A DNA stretch of 47,935 nt from Bacteroidales bacterium (GCA_004555425.1 SFID01000006.1:1-47935); one strand, 5' to 3'; shown: positions 1 to 9,154, counted from the stretch's first letter. Made by a program: numbers and translations. The notes: generated from the letters alone by a model not told the origin.

Positions 1-945
1 GAAGCATTCACGAGCAGCAGCATAGTCCTTTTTCATGTTGAGATAGATACATCCCTTCATGTACCAAGCAGACTTGTTGTTGGGATCCTTCGAAACAAAT
101 TCGTTGGCCACGGCTTCTGCCTCAGTCACATTTTCTTCGGTCATGTAGGTGTACAGCAGGTTCTGCATGAAAATGGGGTCGCCACTCTCGAACGCAGCTT
201 CTTTGAGGGCGTTCTTGTAAGCAATACTATCGCCCTGTTCCTTAAAACTATTCATCTTGATGATGTACATATCGCGCTTGTTTTCGTCACCTTTCAGGCC
301 CATATTGGCATATTCGATGGCCTTACCCCAATTCTTATTGGTGTAATGGATGCGTGCGAGGTTCTGAGCGGCTTGCATGTACACCTTCTTGTTGGCCTGG
401 TAGATGGTATCGCGCTGAGCGTCGTTGAAGATAGGGTTCTGGGGCAACTGCATGAACTTCTCGAAGTACTTCACAGACTCATCGGTATTTCCCATCAAGC
501 TCTGGAAATATCCAGCGTGGAAATAATAGTCGATGAACATCATCACGTACTCGCGGTTGGACTTCATGGGCGGTTTCGGAGCGTCATATTTTGACTTTAC
601 CTTACCTTTGGCATCGGGAGTTACGTCGTACTCATGGCTCTTGAGGAAGTAGGAAATACTCTTGTCGAGGTACGTGCAGAAGCGAACGGTGTCGAAAGGC
701 ATGTTCTGAGCAGCCATTTGCAGCTCGGGCAGGAAGATTTGCGTAGAAACCTCTGCAGCCTTACGATAGACGTCAGCATACTTTGTTGTCTTGGGATTCT
801 CCATAGCGCTTTCAAGCAGGGTGATTGCTCCATTGACATCATTCTTTGTAAGAAGCTCATCTGCTTTGAAGATGGCATTGTTTTGTGCGTTGATGGCGAG
901 GCAACCTGTCAGGGCCAAGGCCATCGTACAAAGTGTCTTTCTCAT
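1..945 (-). CDS. Secreted TPR-repeat protein (3' part outside window)
   Basis: The frame is open from the ATG at 945 to the window edge (315 codons), so the C-terminus is missing. The first 20 or so residues are a typical signal peptide (MRKTLCTMALALTGCLAINA, then Q), which predicts export to the periplasm. The rest is rich in helical segments of the tetratricopeptide type, for example around residues 23-45 and again from about residue 195 on, where Ala/Tyr/Asn-rich repeats follow one another. TPR proteins act as protein-protein scaffolds; no enzymatic motif is visible. The gene starts 27 bp after the gyrA stop on the same strand and no terminator is seen between them, so it is probably cotranscribed with gyrA. 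The precise role is unknown. The TPR assignment is confident, the function is not. Confidence 0.8.
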   Translation of the reverse strand, partial: MRKTLCTMALALTGCLAINAQNNAIFKADELLTKNDVNGAITLLESAMENPKTTKYADVYRKAAEVSTQIFLPELQMAAQNMPFDTVRFCTYLDKSISYFLKSHEYDVTPDAKGKVKSKYDAPKPPMKSNREYVMMFIDYYFHAGYFQSLMGNTDESVKYFEKFMQLPQNPIFNDAQRDTIYQANKKVYMQAAQNLARIHYTNKNWGKAIEYANMGLKGDENKRDMYIIKMNSFKEQGDSIAYKNALKEAAFESGDPIFMQNLLYTYMTEENVTEAEAVANEFVSKDPNNKSAWYMKGCIYLNMKKDYAAARECF

Positions 946-972
946 GTTGTTAGTTATTTGGGGTTATTTGAA

Positions 973-3510
973 TTAGTTCTCGCTTTCAGTGGAAGGCATT
1001 TGCTCATTATTGAGGGCAGTCTCCGTAGTTTCGGGGTCTTGAACCTCGATTTCCGCGTTTTCTTCCTCTTCGGCGTTTACTTGGCAGACGCTACCGATGG
1101 AATCTCCGCGTTTGGTGAGGTTGATAAGCTGCACACCCTGGGTGGCTCGGCCCATCACGCGAACGGTGGAGAGGCGCAGACGAATGGTGATGCCGCTCTT
1201 GTTGATAATCATCAGGTCGTTGTCGTCGGTCACGGCCTTGATGGCTACCACCTTGCCCGTTTTCTCTGTGATGTTGAGCGTCTTCACACCCTTGCCGCCG
1301 CGTCCTGTCTTGCGATAGTCCTCAATGGCCGAGCGCTTGCCGTAGCCAGTTTCGCTAACCACGAGTACGCTTTCGCGTTCCAGGTCGTTGATGCAAATCA
1401 TGCCTACCAGTTCATCGCCATCAGCATCCAGAGTCATACCGCGCACGCCAGTGGCCGTTCGGCCCATGGGCCGTACAGCATCTTCGTTGAAACGGATGGC
1501 GCGGCCATTCTTGTTGGCCATAATAATCTCGTCCGAGCCATTGGTCAGGCAGACGCTTACTACGCGGTCATCCTCGCGGATTGAAATTGCATTGACACCG
1601 TTTGTGCGGGGACGGGAATATTCTGTCAGGCGTGTTTTCTTGACGACACCATTCTTAGTGGCGAAGAGCACATAGTGGCTTTGGCAGAATTCGGCATCGG
1701 CCAGTTTCTTGATATGCAAGCAGGCGTTGATGGCATCATCGGGCTCGATGTTGAGCATATTCTGGATGGCGCGTCCCTTGCTGTTCTTGCCACCTTCGGG
1801 GATGTCGTACACCTTGAGCCAGTAGCAGCGACCCTTTGCCGTGAAGAAGAGCATGGTGTTGTGCATCGTGGCGGGATAGATGTATTCAATGAAATCTTCA
1901 TCGCGGGTGCTACCGCCCTTGCTGCCCACACCGCCGCGGGACTGAACGCGGAAGTCGGCCAGCGGCGTGCGTTTGATATATCCCAAACGGCTGATGGTGA
2001 TAACCACTTCGTCGTCTGCATAGAAATCTTCGGGATTGAATTCCTCGCTGGAGAGGCGAATTTCGGTGCGGCGTTCATCGCCATATTTCTGCTTTACTTC
2101 GATGAGTTCGTCTTTGATAACCTTCTTGCAGAGTTCGTCGTCGCTCAGAATCTGCTCGTAGTAGGCAATCTTGCGTTGCAACTCGTCAAATTCATCGTGC
2201 AGTTTCTCTTGCTGCATATTGGTCAGCTGCGCCAGGCGCATATCCACGATAGCTTTGGCTTGGAGGTTGTCGAGATTGAAACGTTCCATCAAGGCTTTCA
2301 TAGCTTCCTGTGGATTCTTAGAAGCGCGGATGATGTGCACCACTTCGTCAATATTGTCGGAGGCGATAATCAAACCTTCAAGGATATGTGCGCGCTCCTG
2401 TGCCTTGCGCAGGTCGTAGCGGGTACGGCGAATCACAACGTCGTGGCGATGCTCAACGAAGTGGCGAATGCAATCCTTGAGGGTAAGCATTTTCGGACGT
2501 CCGTGCACGAGGGCAATGCAGTTGACGGGGAAACTCGTCTGGAGGGCTGTCATCTTGAACAGCTTATTGAGCACAACGTTGGCATTGGCTTCGCGCTTCA
2601 AATCAACAACGATACGCATGCCATCGCGGTCGGATTCATCGTTGACATTGCTGATGCCATCAATTCGCTTTTCGTTTACCAAATCGGCAATGCTCTTGAT
2701 GAGCTCTGCCTTGTTGACACCGTAGGGAATCTCGCTCACCACAATTTTGTCGTGGAGCGTACCATTTTCTATATCCGTACGCGCGCGCATAATGACGCGA
2801 CCCTTACCAGTTTCGTAGGCACTTCTGACACCCTGCATGCCCATGATATATCCACCCGTGGGGAAGTCGGGGGCCTTGACATACTCCATCAATCCCTCAA
2901 TGTCTATGTCGGGGTTGTTGATATAGGCCACGCAGCCGTCAATGACCTCGCCCAGATTGTGGGTGGGCACGTTGGTGGCCATACCTACGGCAATACCACT
3001 CGCACCATTCACGAGGAAATTGGGGATGCGCGTTGGCATGACGGTGGGTTCCTGCAGTGAGTCGTCGAAGTTGGGCACCATATCTACGGTTTCCTTCTCC
3101 AAATCCTGCATCATGGCTTCGCCGACCAGGCTTAGACGGGCTTCGGTGTAACGCATAGCAGCAGCGGAGTCGCCGTCCATCGAACCGAAGTTACCTTGAC
3201 CTTCTACAAGTGTGTAGCGCATTGCCCAATCCTGTGCCATACGCACAAGGGCGCCATACACACTACTATCGCCGTGGGGGTGATACTTACCCAGTACATC
3301 ACCGACGATACGGGCCGACTTACGCGTGGGTTTGTCGTGCGTATTGCCGAGACCCAGCATACCATACAGGATGCGGCGGTGTACGGGTTTGAATCCGTCA
3401 CGCACATCTGGGAGTGCACGAGCCACAATCACCGACATGGAGTAATTAATATACGAGGTCTTCATTTCCTCCTCGATATTAATCGGGATGATTTTGTCTG
3501 TTGTTTCCAT
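973..3510 (-). CDS. gyrA: DNA gyrase subunit A
   Basis: The 845-residue product is a full-length GyrA, the DNA cleavage and rejoining subunit of gyrase, which introduces negative supercoils using ATP hydrolysed by GyrB. The N-terminal winged-helix/tower domain begins at once (residues about 10-500). The catalytic tyrosine is Tyr121 in AAAMRYTEARL. The quinolone-resistance region reads HPHGDSSVYGALVRM, giving Ser82 at the E. coli Ser83 position and Gly86 at the E. coli Asp87 position. The C-terminal beta-pinwheel (about 510-810) carries a GyrA box, GRGGKG. The last 35 or so residues are an acidic Glu-rich tail, as in many gyrases. The start is fixed by the conserved N-terminus. The gene heads a two-gene unit with the TPR protein downstream. 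Confidence 0.98.
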   Translation of the reverse strand: METTDKIIPINIEEEMKTSYINYSMSVIVARALPDVRDGFKPVHRRILYGMLGLGNTHDKPTRKSARIVGDVLGKYHPHGDSSVYGALVRMAQDWAMRYTLVEGQGNFGSMDGDSAAAMRYTEARLSLVGEAMMQDLEKETVDMVPNFDDSLQEPTVMPTRIPNFLVNGASGIAVGMATNVPTHNLGEVIDGCVAYINNPDIDIEGLMEYVKAPDFPTGGYIMGMQGVRSAYETGKGRVIMRARTDIENGTLHDKIVVSEIPYGVNKAELIKSIADLVNEKRIDGISNVNDESDRDGMRIVVDLKREANANVVLNKLFKMTALQTSFPVNCIALVHGRPKMLTLKDCIRHFVEHRHDVVIRRTRYDLRKAQERAHILEGLIIASDNIDEVVHIIRASKNPQEAMKALMERFNLDNLQAKAIVDMRLAQLTNMQQEKLHDEFDELQRKIAYYEQILSDDELCKKVIKDELIEVKQKYGDERRTEIRLSSEEFNPEDFYADDEVVITISRLGYIKRTPLADFRVQSRGGVGSKGGSTRDEDFIEYIYPATMHNTMLFFTAKGRCYWLKVYDIPEGGKNSKGRAIQNMLNIEPDDAINACLHIKKLADAEFCQSHYVLFATKNGVVKKTRLTEYSRPRTNGVNAISIREDDRVVSVCLTNGSDEIIMANKNGRAIRFNEDAVRPMGRTATGVRGMTLDADGDELVGMICINDLERESVLVVSETGYGKRSAIEDYRKTGRGGKGVKTLNITEKTGKVVAIKAVTDDNDLMIINKSGITIRLRLSTVRVMGRATQGVQLINLTKRGDSIGSVCQVNAEEEENAEIEVQDPETTETALNNEQMPSTESEN

Positions 3511-3604
3511 TTATAATGTGAAAAATTGATTGAATATTCGTTTGCAAAGGGTAGGGGGATGAACAAAGAAACGAGCCATAAGGTCCTAATTCTCTAAATC
3601 TAGG

Positions 3605-3612
3605 CAAAAGTA
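3605..3612 (-). promoter_or_regulatory. Candidate gyrA promoter -7 element
   Basis: On the minus strand this reads TACTTTTG, matching the Bacteroidetes TAnnTTTG -7 box, about 95 bp upstream of the gyrA start. No good -33 TTTG is seen at the usual distance. A second, weaker candidate (TACCCTTTG, one base too long) lies nearer the gene at about 3541-3555. Confidence 0.45.
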
Positions 3613-3971
3613 CAAAATCCTTTCGATTCTCGCTCGCTAACGAGGAACATTTTTCTAACGAAACGCCCATTAAGCCCATTTTCAAGCGATTTAAGCGATT
3701 TCTCAAGGTTGCCCGAGGGGTTGTCGGGGGAGAAGCTGAAATTCTGAGAAGGTTAAAGAAATGCCATCTTAGATAAGCTGGGTTCAATAAAGTAATATCA
3801 ATGGAATCTTGGATTAGTATCTAACTTGAATACCTTTACACCTCTCTCACCGTATTTTTTTTGTGTTTTAGAACCTACTTATACAGAAACCTACATAGGG
3901 AATTCCTATTGCAATTCCTCACAATTCTGTTTCAGCAAGGGATATTCCCAGTGCTATCTACTTTGAACCAG

Positions 3972-4081
3972 CTGTTTCATACGCTTGAAACAGTTGTTTC
4001 ATACGCCTGAAACAGTTGTTTCATACGCCTGAAACAGTTGTTTCATACGCCTGAAACAGTTGTTTCATGCGCTTGAAACAG
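3972..4081. repeat. Tandem array of five 22-bp palindromic units
   Basis: Five head-to-tail 22-bp units occupy exactly 110 bp. The consensus is TTGTTTCATACGCCTGAAAC plus AG. Each unit is itself a dyad (CTGTTTCA, six-base centre, TGAAACAG). Units 2-4 are identical; units 1 and 5 differ at one to three bases. The array is followed by a short conserved flank (CAACGGAAA..GCCC.AT) that is also found after the related array at 18480-18567. The spacing has no unique spacers, so it is not a CRISPR. Its role is unknown; protein binding or strand slippage are possibilities. Confidence 0.9.
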
Positions 4082-4433
4082 TGAGGATGTGGGATTTTGC
4101 AACGGAAAAGCCCCATAAATAAACGGGAAGTCGGCACTTTTTCGCACCTCTCTCAAGACCTCGTTTTTTTCGCCTCACGAAGCCACCTCTCACTGGCTCG
4201 ATGCGCGGAGTGTCTTCGCAGGATTCTTTTACGTATTATCCAATGCTGGTGGGGGCGTTTGTTTTTCGACCGTCGAACTTAGGAGTGCTGACGGATTCCT
4301 CAGCTTTCGTTGCTTTCAAAAAGTTTGCTCGATTCATGTGATGCGCGAGTCGATTTTTGTTGTGAGTTTGCAGTTCTGCGAAATCAAAAAATACGATAGA
4401 TTCGCGGAAAATCGGCGCGTTGTTAAGGGTGGG

Positions 4434-4625
4434 TACTGTAATTTTCTTTGCGATGTATTCGCGGCAATCGTACCATAAATTCTGTTTTCCATAAAGGATC
4501 GTAGCGGGCTACGTGACCGTATGAAAAACAAAAAGATACGGTGCGAGAGTCGGAAAGGTATCTAAGCAGGAAAGGAAATCTGCCTTGCATTGAAACTAAG
4601 TTATAGAGCCCACCTCTAACATATC
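4434..4625. repeat. Dispersed intergenic repeat, copy A
   Basis: This block aligns by eye along its length with 18130-18386. Shared landmarks in the same order are CGATGTATT.GCGGC.ATC.TACC, GTTTTCCAT, GATCGTAGC/GGTCGCGTAGC, AGATACGGTGCG and TTATAGAGCCCACCTCTA/TGATAGAACCTACCTATA. Copy A lacks about 75-80 bp that copy B carries in its middle. It lies upstream of the nqr promoter and encodes no protein that I can support. Confidence 0.75.
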
Positions 4626-4768
4626 ACTGAAAAGATACTTTAGCAATATTGCATAAACAAATAGTTATCAACAATCTATAAAGCATAGAATAAAGACGTG
4701 CAACAATCTAAAACGGAGCGTATTCAAAAAATAGTTAACTAAATCAGAGAATTTCAGAAATAAAAATG

Positions 4769-4776
4769 TATTTTTG
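4769..4776 (+). promoter_or_regulatory. Candidate nqr operon promoter, -7 element
   Basis: TATTTTTG matches TAnnTTTG and lies about 125 bp before the nqrA start. The -33 region is not a good match. The implied leader contains an 8-bp inverted repeat (TTTGGCAA near 4793-4800 and TTGCCAAA near 4870-4877) that could fold in the mRNA. Confidence 0.5.
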
Positions 4777-4900
4777 CAAGGAATTTTATGAGTTTGGCAA
4801 TGGCATCTTCAATCTTGTTGAACCCCTATTCTTAGTTTCTACAGCCATTCTGCCGCCTCTCTCTTGGTGTTGCCAAAAGAAAATTTATATCATATCTCTA

Positions 4901-6256
4901 ATGGATAATTTGTACAAAATCAAAAAAGGTTTAGACCTCAACCTCCAGGGCGTTGCAGCGCAGGAGGTGTCCGTTGTGGCGCCTTCCAACGTGTATGCAC
5001 TGATGCCTGCTGATTTCCATGGCATTACGCCAAAGATGGTAGTCAAGGAAGGCGAAGAGGTTCAGGTAGGCTCTGCACTTTTTGTGGACAAAGCCACTGA
5101 GCAAATCAAGTTTTGTAGTCCCATCAGCGGAAAGGTGAAAGCCGTTGTGCGCGGTGAGCGTCGCCGCATCCTCCGTGTGGAGGTGGAAAGCGATGGCAAG
5201 ATGCAGCGCGTGCAACTGGTCAAGGCTGGTTTCCAGCCTGCCACTCGCGAAGAAGCATTGCAGTTACTGCTAAATAGCGGTCTGTTTGCATTCTTCCGCC
5301 AGCGTCCCTATGACGTAGTGGCTTGTCCGACAGATTTGCCAAAGGCAGTCTTTGTTTCCACCTTCTCGAAGATGCCGCTTGCTGCGGACTTTTCCTTTAT
5401 CGTAAAAGGACAAGAGGCTGATTTCAAGTCGGGTATTGCGCTGTTGGAGAAATTGGCCAAGGTTTATGTAGGCATTTCGCCCGAGCAGATCAACACACCC
5501 ATTCTGCCCCTTGACAGTGCACAGGTGAGCGTGTTCTCTGGTCCGAATCCCGCAGGCAACGTAGGCGTTCATATCAACCGCGTTTCTCCTGTCAATAAGG
5601 GTGAAATCGTTTGGACTGTTGGTCCTGAAGTAGTTGTTATGATGGGTCGCCTGCTCCGTCAGGGTATGGTTGATTTCACACGTCGTATCGCCGTTGCTGG
5701 TAGCGAGGTGGAGAATCCTGCTTATCTGGACACAGTAATTGGCGCTCCCCTGAAGGATGTACTCGCTGGCAAGCTGAAAAAATCTACCAGCAATCAGCGT
5801 ATTATCAATGGTAATCCATTGGTAGGCGAAAAAACAGATTTGGAAGGTTATCTCAGCGCTATGGTAACCGAGGTGTGCGTTCTGCCCGAAGGCGACGATG
5901 TCAACGAACTTTTTGGTTGGGCGATGCCGCGCTTGGACCAGTTCTCAACGAACCGCAGTTACTTCTCGTGGTTGCTGGGCAGCAAGAAAAGCTATGCACC
6001 TGATTGCCGCATCAAGGGAGGCGAGCGCCACATGATTATGAGCGGAGAGTACGACCGCGTATTCCCTATGGATATCTACGCTGGCTACCTTGTCAAGGCC
6101 ATTATTACAGGCGACATTGACCGTCAGGAGCAATTGGGTATCTACGAAGTGGCCCCCGAAGACTTTGCTGTGGCCGAGTTTGTGGATAGTTCCAAACTTG
6201 AACTCCAGCGTATCGTGCGCGAGGGCCTGGACATCCTGCGCAAGGAGAACGCTTAA
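4901..6256 (+). CDS. nqrA: Na+-translocating NADH:quinone reductase subunit A
   Basis: The 451-residue product matches the size and N-terminus (MDNLYKIKKGLDLNLQG) of NqrA, the cytoplasmic-face subunit of the six-subunit sodium pump. The complex oxidises NADH, reduces quinone and exports Na+. The N-terminal half shows the lipoyl-like sandwich region (GEEVQVGSALFVDK, then ISGKVKAVVRGERRRIL). The middle shows the GP-rich barrel-type region (VSVFSGPNPAGNVGVHINRV). I chose the ATG at 4901 rather than an in-frame ATG 135 bp upstream, because the upstream 45 codons lack family similarity and cover the promoter. It is the first gene of the operon nqrABCDEF, all on the plus strand. Confidence 0.97.
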   Translation: MDNLYKIKKGLDLNLQGVAAQEVSVVAPSNVYALMPADFHGITPKMVVKEGEEVQVGSALFVDKATEQIKFCSPISGKVKAVVRGERRRILRVEVESDGKMQRVQLVKAGFQPATREEALQLLLNSGLFAFFRQRPYDVVACPTDLPKAVFVSTFSKMPLAADFSFIVKGQEADFKSGIALLEKLAKVYVGISPEQINTPILPLDSAQVSVFSGPNPAGNVGVHINRVSPVNKGEIVWTVGPEVVVMMGRLLRQGMVDFTRRIAVAGSEVENPAYLDTVIGAPLKDVLAGKLKKSTSNQRIINGNPLVGEKTDLEGYLSAMVTEVCVLPEGDDVNELFGWAMPRLDQFSTNRSYFSWLLGSKKSYAPDCRIKGGERHMIMSGEYDRVFPMDIYAGYLVKAIITGDIDRQEQLGIYEVAPEDFAVAEFVDSSKLELQRIVREGLDILRKENA

Positions 6257-6397
6257 TCAGAAACTTCCCTGGTAGCTCGCTGCCTGCGCAATGTGCGATA
6301 TGATATGCAATCAGTAAAGAACTGGTAGCTGTCATTTCAAGCAGTTAGCGAAACCAAAGTTTTATACCTGGAATCCTTAAAACAAAACAGAATATTC

Positions 6398-7567
6398 ATG
6401 TTACGTAATTTTTTGAACAAGGTGAAGCCTCACTTCGAGGAGGGCGGCAAGTTGCACGCCTTTCAATCCGTGTTCGATGGTATGGAGACCTTCCTTTTTG
6501 TCCCCAATACGACCGCACGAACAGGAGTGAGCATTCATGATTCCATCGACTCAAAGCGAATTATGTCGGTCGTTGTGCTGGCGCTGCTCCCCGCTTTGTT
6601 CTTTGGAATGTACAATATCGGTTACCAGAACTACCAAGCCGCTGGCGTAGATGCCTCCTTCTTCGAGATGTTCGGCTATGGTTTGTTGGTGATGTTGCCC
6701 AAGATTATCGTGTCCTATGGTGTTGGTCTGGGCATTGAATTTATAGTGGCACAATGGAAGAAAGAAGAAATTCAGGAAGGCTATCTCGTTACGGGTCTTC
6801 TCATTCCTATGATTGTGCCTGTGGGTTGTCCCTTGTGGATGTTGGCTTTGGCCGTAGCCTTCAGCGTTATCTTTGCCAAGGAAATCTATGGTGGAACCGG
6901 TATGAATATCTTCAACCCCGCCTTGATTGCCCGCGCCTTCCTCTTCTTTGCTTATCCCACGAGCATGAGTGGCGATAAGGTTTGGGTGGCCTCTGAGAGT
7001 TTCTTCGGCCTTGGCAATAACCTCACCGTAGATGCTATGACGAAGGCCACGCCGTTGGGTGAAGCTGCTGCAGGCATAGCAAGTAAGACAGAATTTACAG
7101 ACCTTGTAGTCGGACTTATCCCTGGTAGTATCGGTGAAACCAGCGTGATTGCCATCGCAATCGGTGCCGCCATTCTGCTGCTCACACGTATTGCTTCTTG
7201 GAAGACAATGAGCATGGTGTTCCTTGGAGGAGCATTGGCTGGTTTCCTGTTCAATGTCATCGGCCTTGAAAATAACGCCGTGGCAGAAATGCCTTGGTGG
7301 AATCATCTTGCAGCAGGCGGTTTCTGCTTTGGTGCTGTGTTTATGGCAACCGACCCCGTCACGAGCTGTCGCACCGAACAGGGCAAATACATCTACGGCT
7401 TTATCATCGGTGCCCTTGCCATTACAATCCGCGTGCTCAACCCCGGTTATCCCGAAGGTATGATGCTCGCCATTCTCTTCATGAATATGTTTGCTCCCGC
7501 TATTGACTACTGCTTCGTACAGAGTAATATCAACAAGCGTCTGCGCCGTATGAAAACAAATGCCTAA
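6398..7567 (+). CDS. nqrB: Na+-translocating NADH:quinone reductase subunit B
   Basis: This 389-residue membrane protein has about nine to ten hydrophobic segments and belongs to the NqrB/RnfD family. NqrB carries covalently bound FMN on a threonine and is part of the Na+ path. The expected attachment region is visible as VDAMTKATPLGE, with the candidate Thr in the S/T-x-A-T context. The conserved GGTGMNIFNPALIARAF and PVTSCRTEQGKYIYG segments support the family. A 141-bp gap separates it from nqrA; no gene or terminator is seen in it. It is followed 20 bp later by nqrC. Confidence 0.97.
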   Translation: MLRNFLNKVKPHFEEGGKLHAFQSVFDGMETFLFVPNTTARTGVSIHDSIDSKRIMSVVVLALLPALFFGMYNIGYQNYQAAGVDASFFEMFGYGLLVMLPKIIVSYGVGLGIEFIVAQWKKEEIQEGYLVTGLLIPMIVPVGCPLWMLALAVAFSVIFAKEIYGGTGMNIFNPALIARAFLFFAYPTSMSGDKVWVASESFFGLGNNLTVDAMTKATPLGEAAAGIASKTEFTDLVVGLIPGSIGETSVIAIAIGAAILLLTRIASWKTMSMVFLGGALAGFLFNVIGLENNAVAEMPWWNHLAAGGFCFGAVFMATDPVTSCRTEQGKYIYGFIIGALAITIRVLNPGYPEGMMLAILFMNMFAPAIDYCFVQSNINKRLRRMKTNA

Positions 7568-7587
7568 TATAATACGAACGAAAGATT

Positions 7588-8304
7588 ATGAATACCAATA
7601 GCAATACTTATACGATTGCCTACGCCTCCATTATGGTGGTTGTCGTAGCATTTCTCCTCGCGTTCGTATCTTCCAGCTTGAAACCTACGCAGGAAAAGAA
7701 CGTCGAACTGGACAAGAAGAAGCAGATTCTCGGCGCCTTGAATATCCGCCACCTCGAATCAAACGACGCTGTTGAAGCAAAGTACAACGAGGTTGTGCTG
7801 GCAGATATGATTATCAATGCCGAAGGCAAGGTTCTCAACGAAGGCACAGAGAAAGATAAGGCAGGATTCACCGTTGCCAATAAAGATGTAACGCCCGAAA
7901 ACATGCCCATTTATCGCTGCGCCGTTGAGGGCGACACCCTCTACGTAGTTCCTATGACAGGACGCGGACTTTGGGGCGGCCTCTGGGGTTATGTGGCTGT
8001 GAAGAATACCAAGGAAGCCATCGTCTATGGTGCCTACTTCTCTCATGAAAGCGAAACGGCTGGTCTTGGTGCCTTGATTGCCGAAGAAAAGTTCCAGGAT
8101 TCGTTCAAGGGCAAGAAGCTGTATGCAGATTCCACCAGTCAGCAGGTTGACCTTACCGTTGTGAAAAACGGCAAAGTGGAACCTGGCAAGGAACATATCC
8201 AAGTGAACGGCATCACAGGTGCAACGCTCACCAGCAATGGTGTGGCAGATATGGTTACCAACGGCCTTCAGGCATACGATAAATTTCTTCGCGCAAACAG
8301 ATAG
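7588..8304 (+). CDS. nqrC: Na+-translocating NADH:quinone reductase subunit C
   Basis: The 238-residue product has one N-terminal membrane anchor (about residues 10-30) and a periplasmic FMN-binding domain. The covalent FMN threonine is in the motif TGATLTS near the C-terminus (about residue 213), the typical S/TGATxT signature of NqrC/RnfG. Other family landmarks are GRGLWGGLWGYVAV and HESETAGLGA. FMN is normally attached by the ApbE transferase, which is not in this window. A 143-bp gap with inverted repeats separates it from nqrD. Confidence 0.97.
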   Translation: MNTNSNTYTIAYASIMVVVVAFLLAFVSSSLKPTQEKNVELDKKKQILGALNIRHLESNDAVEAKYNEVVLADMIINAEGKVLNEGTEKDKAGFTVANKDVTPENMPIYRCAVEGDTLYVVPMTGRGLWGGLWGYVAVKNTKEAIVYGAYFSHESETAGLGALIAEEKFQDSFKGKKLYADSTSQQVDLTVVKNGKVEPGKEHIQVNGITGATLTSNGVADMVTNGLQAYDKFLRANR

Positions 8305-8317
8305 TTGATGTAACACA

Positions 8318-8432
8318 GTAAGCGAATGGCCAGCAGGATAGGGGAGCACACCTAATTCAAATGTTCCTCGCGTTGAAAACCACTCCTTATTATATATAAA
8401 GGAATAGTCCGCAGGGCCTCTCTTTCGCTTAC
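8318..8432. repeat. Inverted repeat in the nqrC-nqrD gap
   Basis: GTAAGCGAA at 8318-8326 is complementary to TTCGCTTAC at 8424-8432, and GGCC occurs just inside each arm. A smaller dyad with TTATATATAA at its centre lies near 8385-8402. The structure fills most of the longest gap inside the nqr operon. It may set differential expression or mRNA stability, or it may be an inserted repeat. There is no U-tract, so it is not an obvious terminator. Confidence 0.6.
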
Positions 8433-8447
8433 CCAATATAAAAACTT

Positions 8448-9089
8448 ATGAGCCAATTATTCTCCAAAGAAAATAGAGCGGCATTTATGAATCCGCTCAA
8501 CATCGACAACCCCGTAGCCGTACAGGTGCTGGGTATCTGTTCGGCGCTGGCTGTGACTGCACAGCTTGAACCCGCCATCGTGATGGGATTGTCGGTTACA
8601 GTGATTACGGCTTTTGCCAACGTGATTGTGTCGCTCCTGCGCAAGACTATTCCCAACCGCATCCGAATCATCGTGCAGTTGGTCGTAGTGGCAACACTCG
8701 TAACCCTCGTGAGCCAGGTGCTCAAGGCATTTGCCTACGATGTGAGCGTACAGCTGAGCGTCTATGTCGGTCTGATTATTACGAACTGTATTCTGATGGG
8801 CCGTCTCGAAGCCTTTGCCATGCAGAATGGTCCTTGGGAGTCCTTCCTTGATGGCGTTGGTAGCGGTCTGGGTTACGCCTGGATTCTTGTTGCCGTAGGA
8901 GCCGTTCGCGAATTTTTCGGTGCTGGCACATTGCTCGGCTTCCCCATCATCCCCGAGAGTATGCTCGAAGCCAACGGCGGCTGGTACGTACACAATGGTA
9001 TGATGACCATGCCCGCAATGGCCCTGATTCTTGTCGGCTGTATCATCTGGGGACACCGCGCCTATAACGATCATAAAGCAAAGAAGTAG
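8448..9089 (+). CDS. nqrD: Na+-translocating NADH:quinone reductase subunit D
   Basis: This 213-residue integral membrane protein has about six hydrophobic segments and belongs to the NqrD/RnfE/RsxE family. The characteristic first part (NPVAVQVLGICSALAVT) and the VGLIITNCILMGRLEAFAM region, which contains the conserved Cys, are present. NqrD and NqrE together form the membrane part that coordinates an intramembrane iron centre through cysteines. It is followed 65 bp later by nqrE; that gap has a hairpin-forming dyad at about 9104-9131 (CAGGCT with AGCCTG). Confidence 0.97.
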   Translation: MSQLFSKENRAAFMNPLNIDNPVAVQVLGICSALAVTAQLEPAIVMGLSVTVITAFANVIVSLLRKTIPNRIRIIVQLVVVATLVTLVSQVLKAFAYDVSVQLSVYVGLIITNCILMGRLEAFAMQNGPWESFLDGVGSGLGYAWILVAVGAVREFFGAGTLLGFPIIPESMLEANGGWYVHNGMMTMPAMALILVGCIIWGHRAYNDHKAKK

Positions 9090-9154
9090 TAAACACATTT
9101 CCACAGGCTGGATAGTTTTCTGTCAAGCCTGCAAACCACAAAATACCAATTATT

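Larger units (their letters stand above)
3511..4900. other. Long non-coding divergent region between gyrA and nqrA
   Basis: These 1.39 kb separate the divergent gyrA and nqrA genes. I see no convincing protein gene; the short open frames lack family features and codon bias. It holds the gyrA promoter side, a 22-bp tandem palindrome array (3972-4081), a dispersed intergenic repeat copy (about 4434-4625) and the nqr promoter (4769-4776). Around 3835-3862 there is a degenerate piece that looks like an inverted fragment of the same repeat family (CACCGTAT next to CTCTCT). The interval about 4110-4430 shows nothing I can assign. Confidence 0.7.

Noticed and set aside
1675..3060. Long plus-strand open frame opposite gyrA
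   Set aside because: It is antisense to the conserved gyrA coding region, and its composition is explained by the codon pattern of gyrA.
3972..4081. Possible CRISPR array
   Set aside because: The 22-bp units are contiguous, with no spacers of unique sequence, and no cas genes are nearby.
4766..4900. N-terminal extension of NqrA
   Set aside because: It overlaps the promoter element at 4769-4776, and the known NqrA N-terminus begins at 4901.
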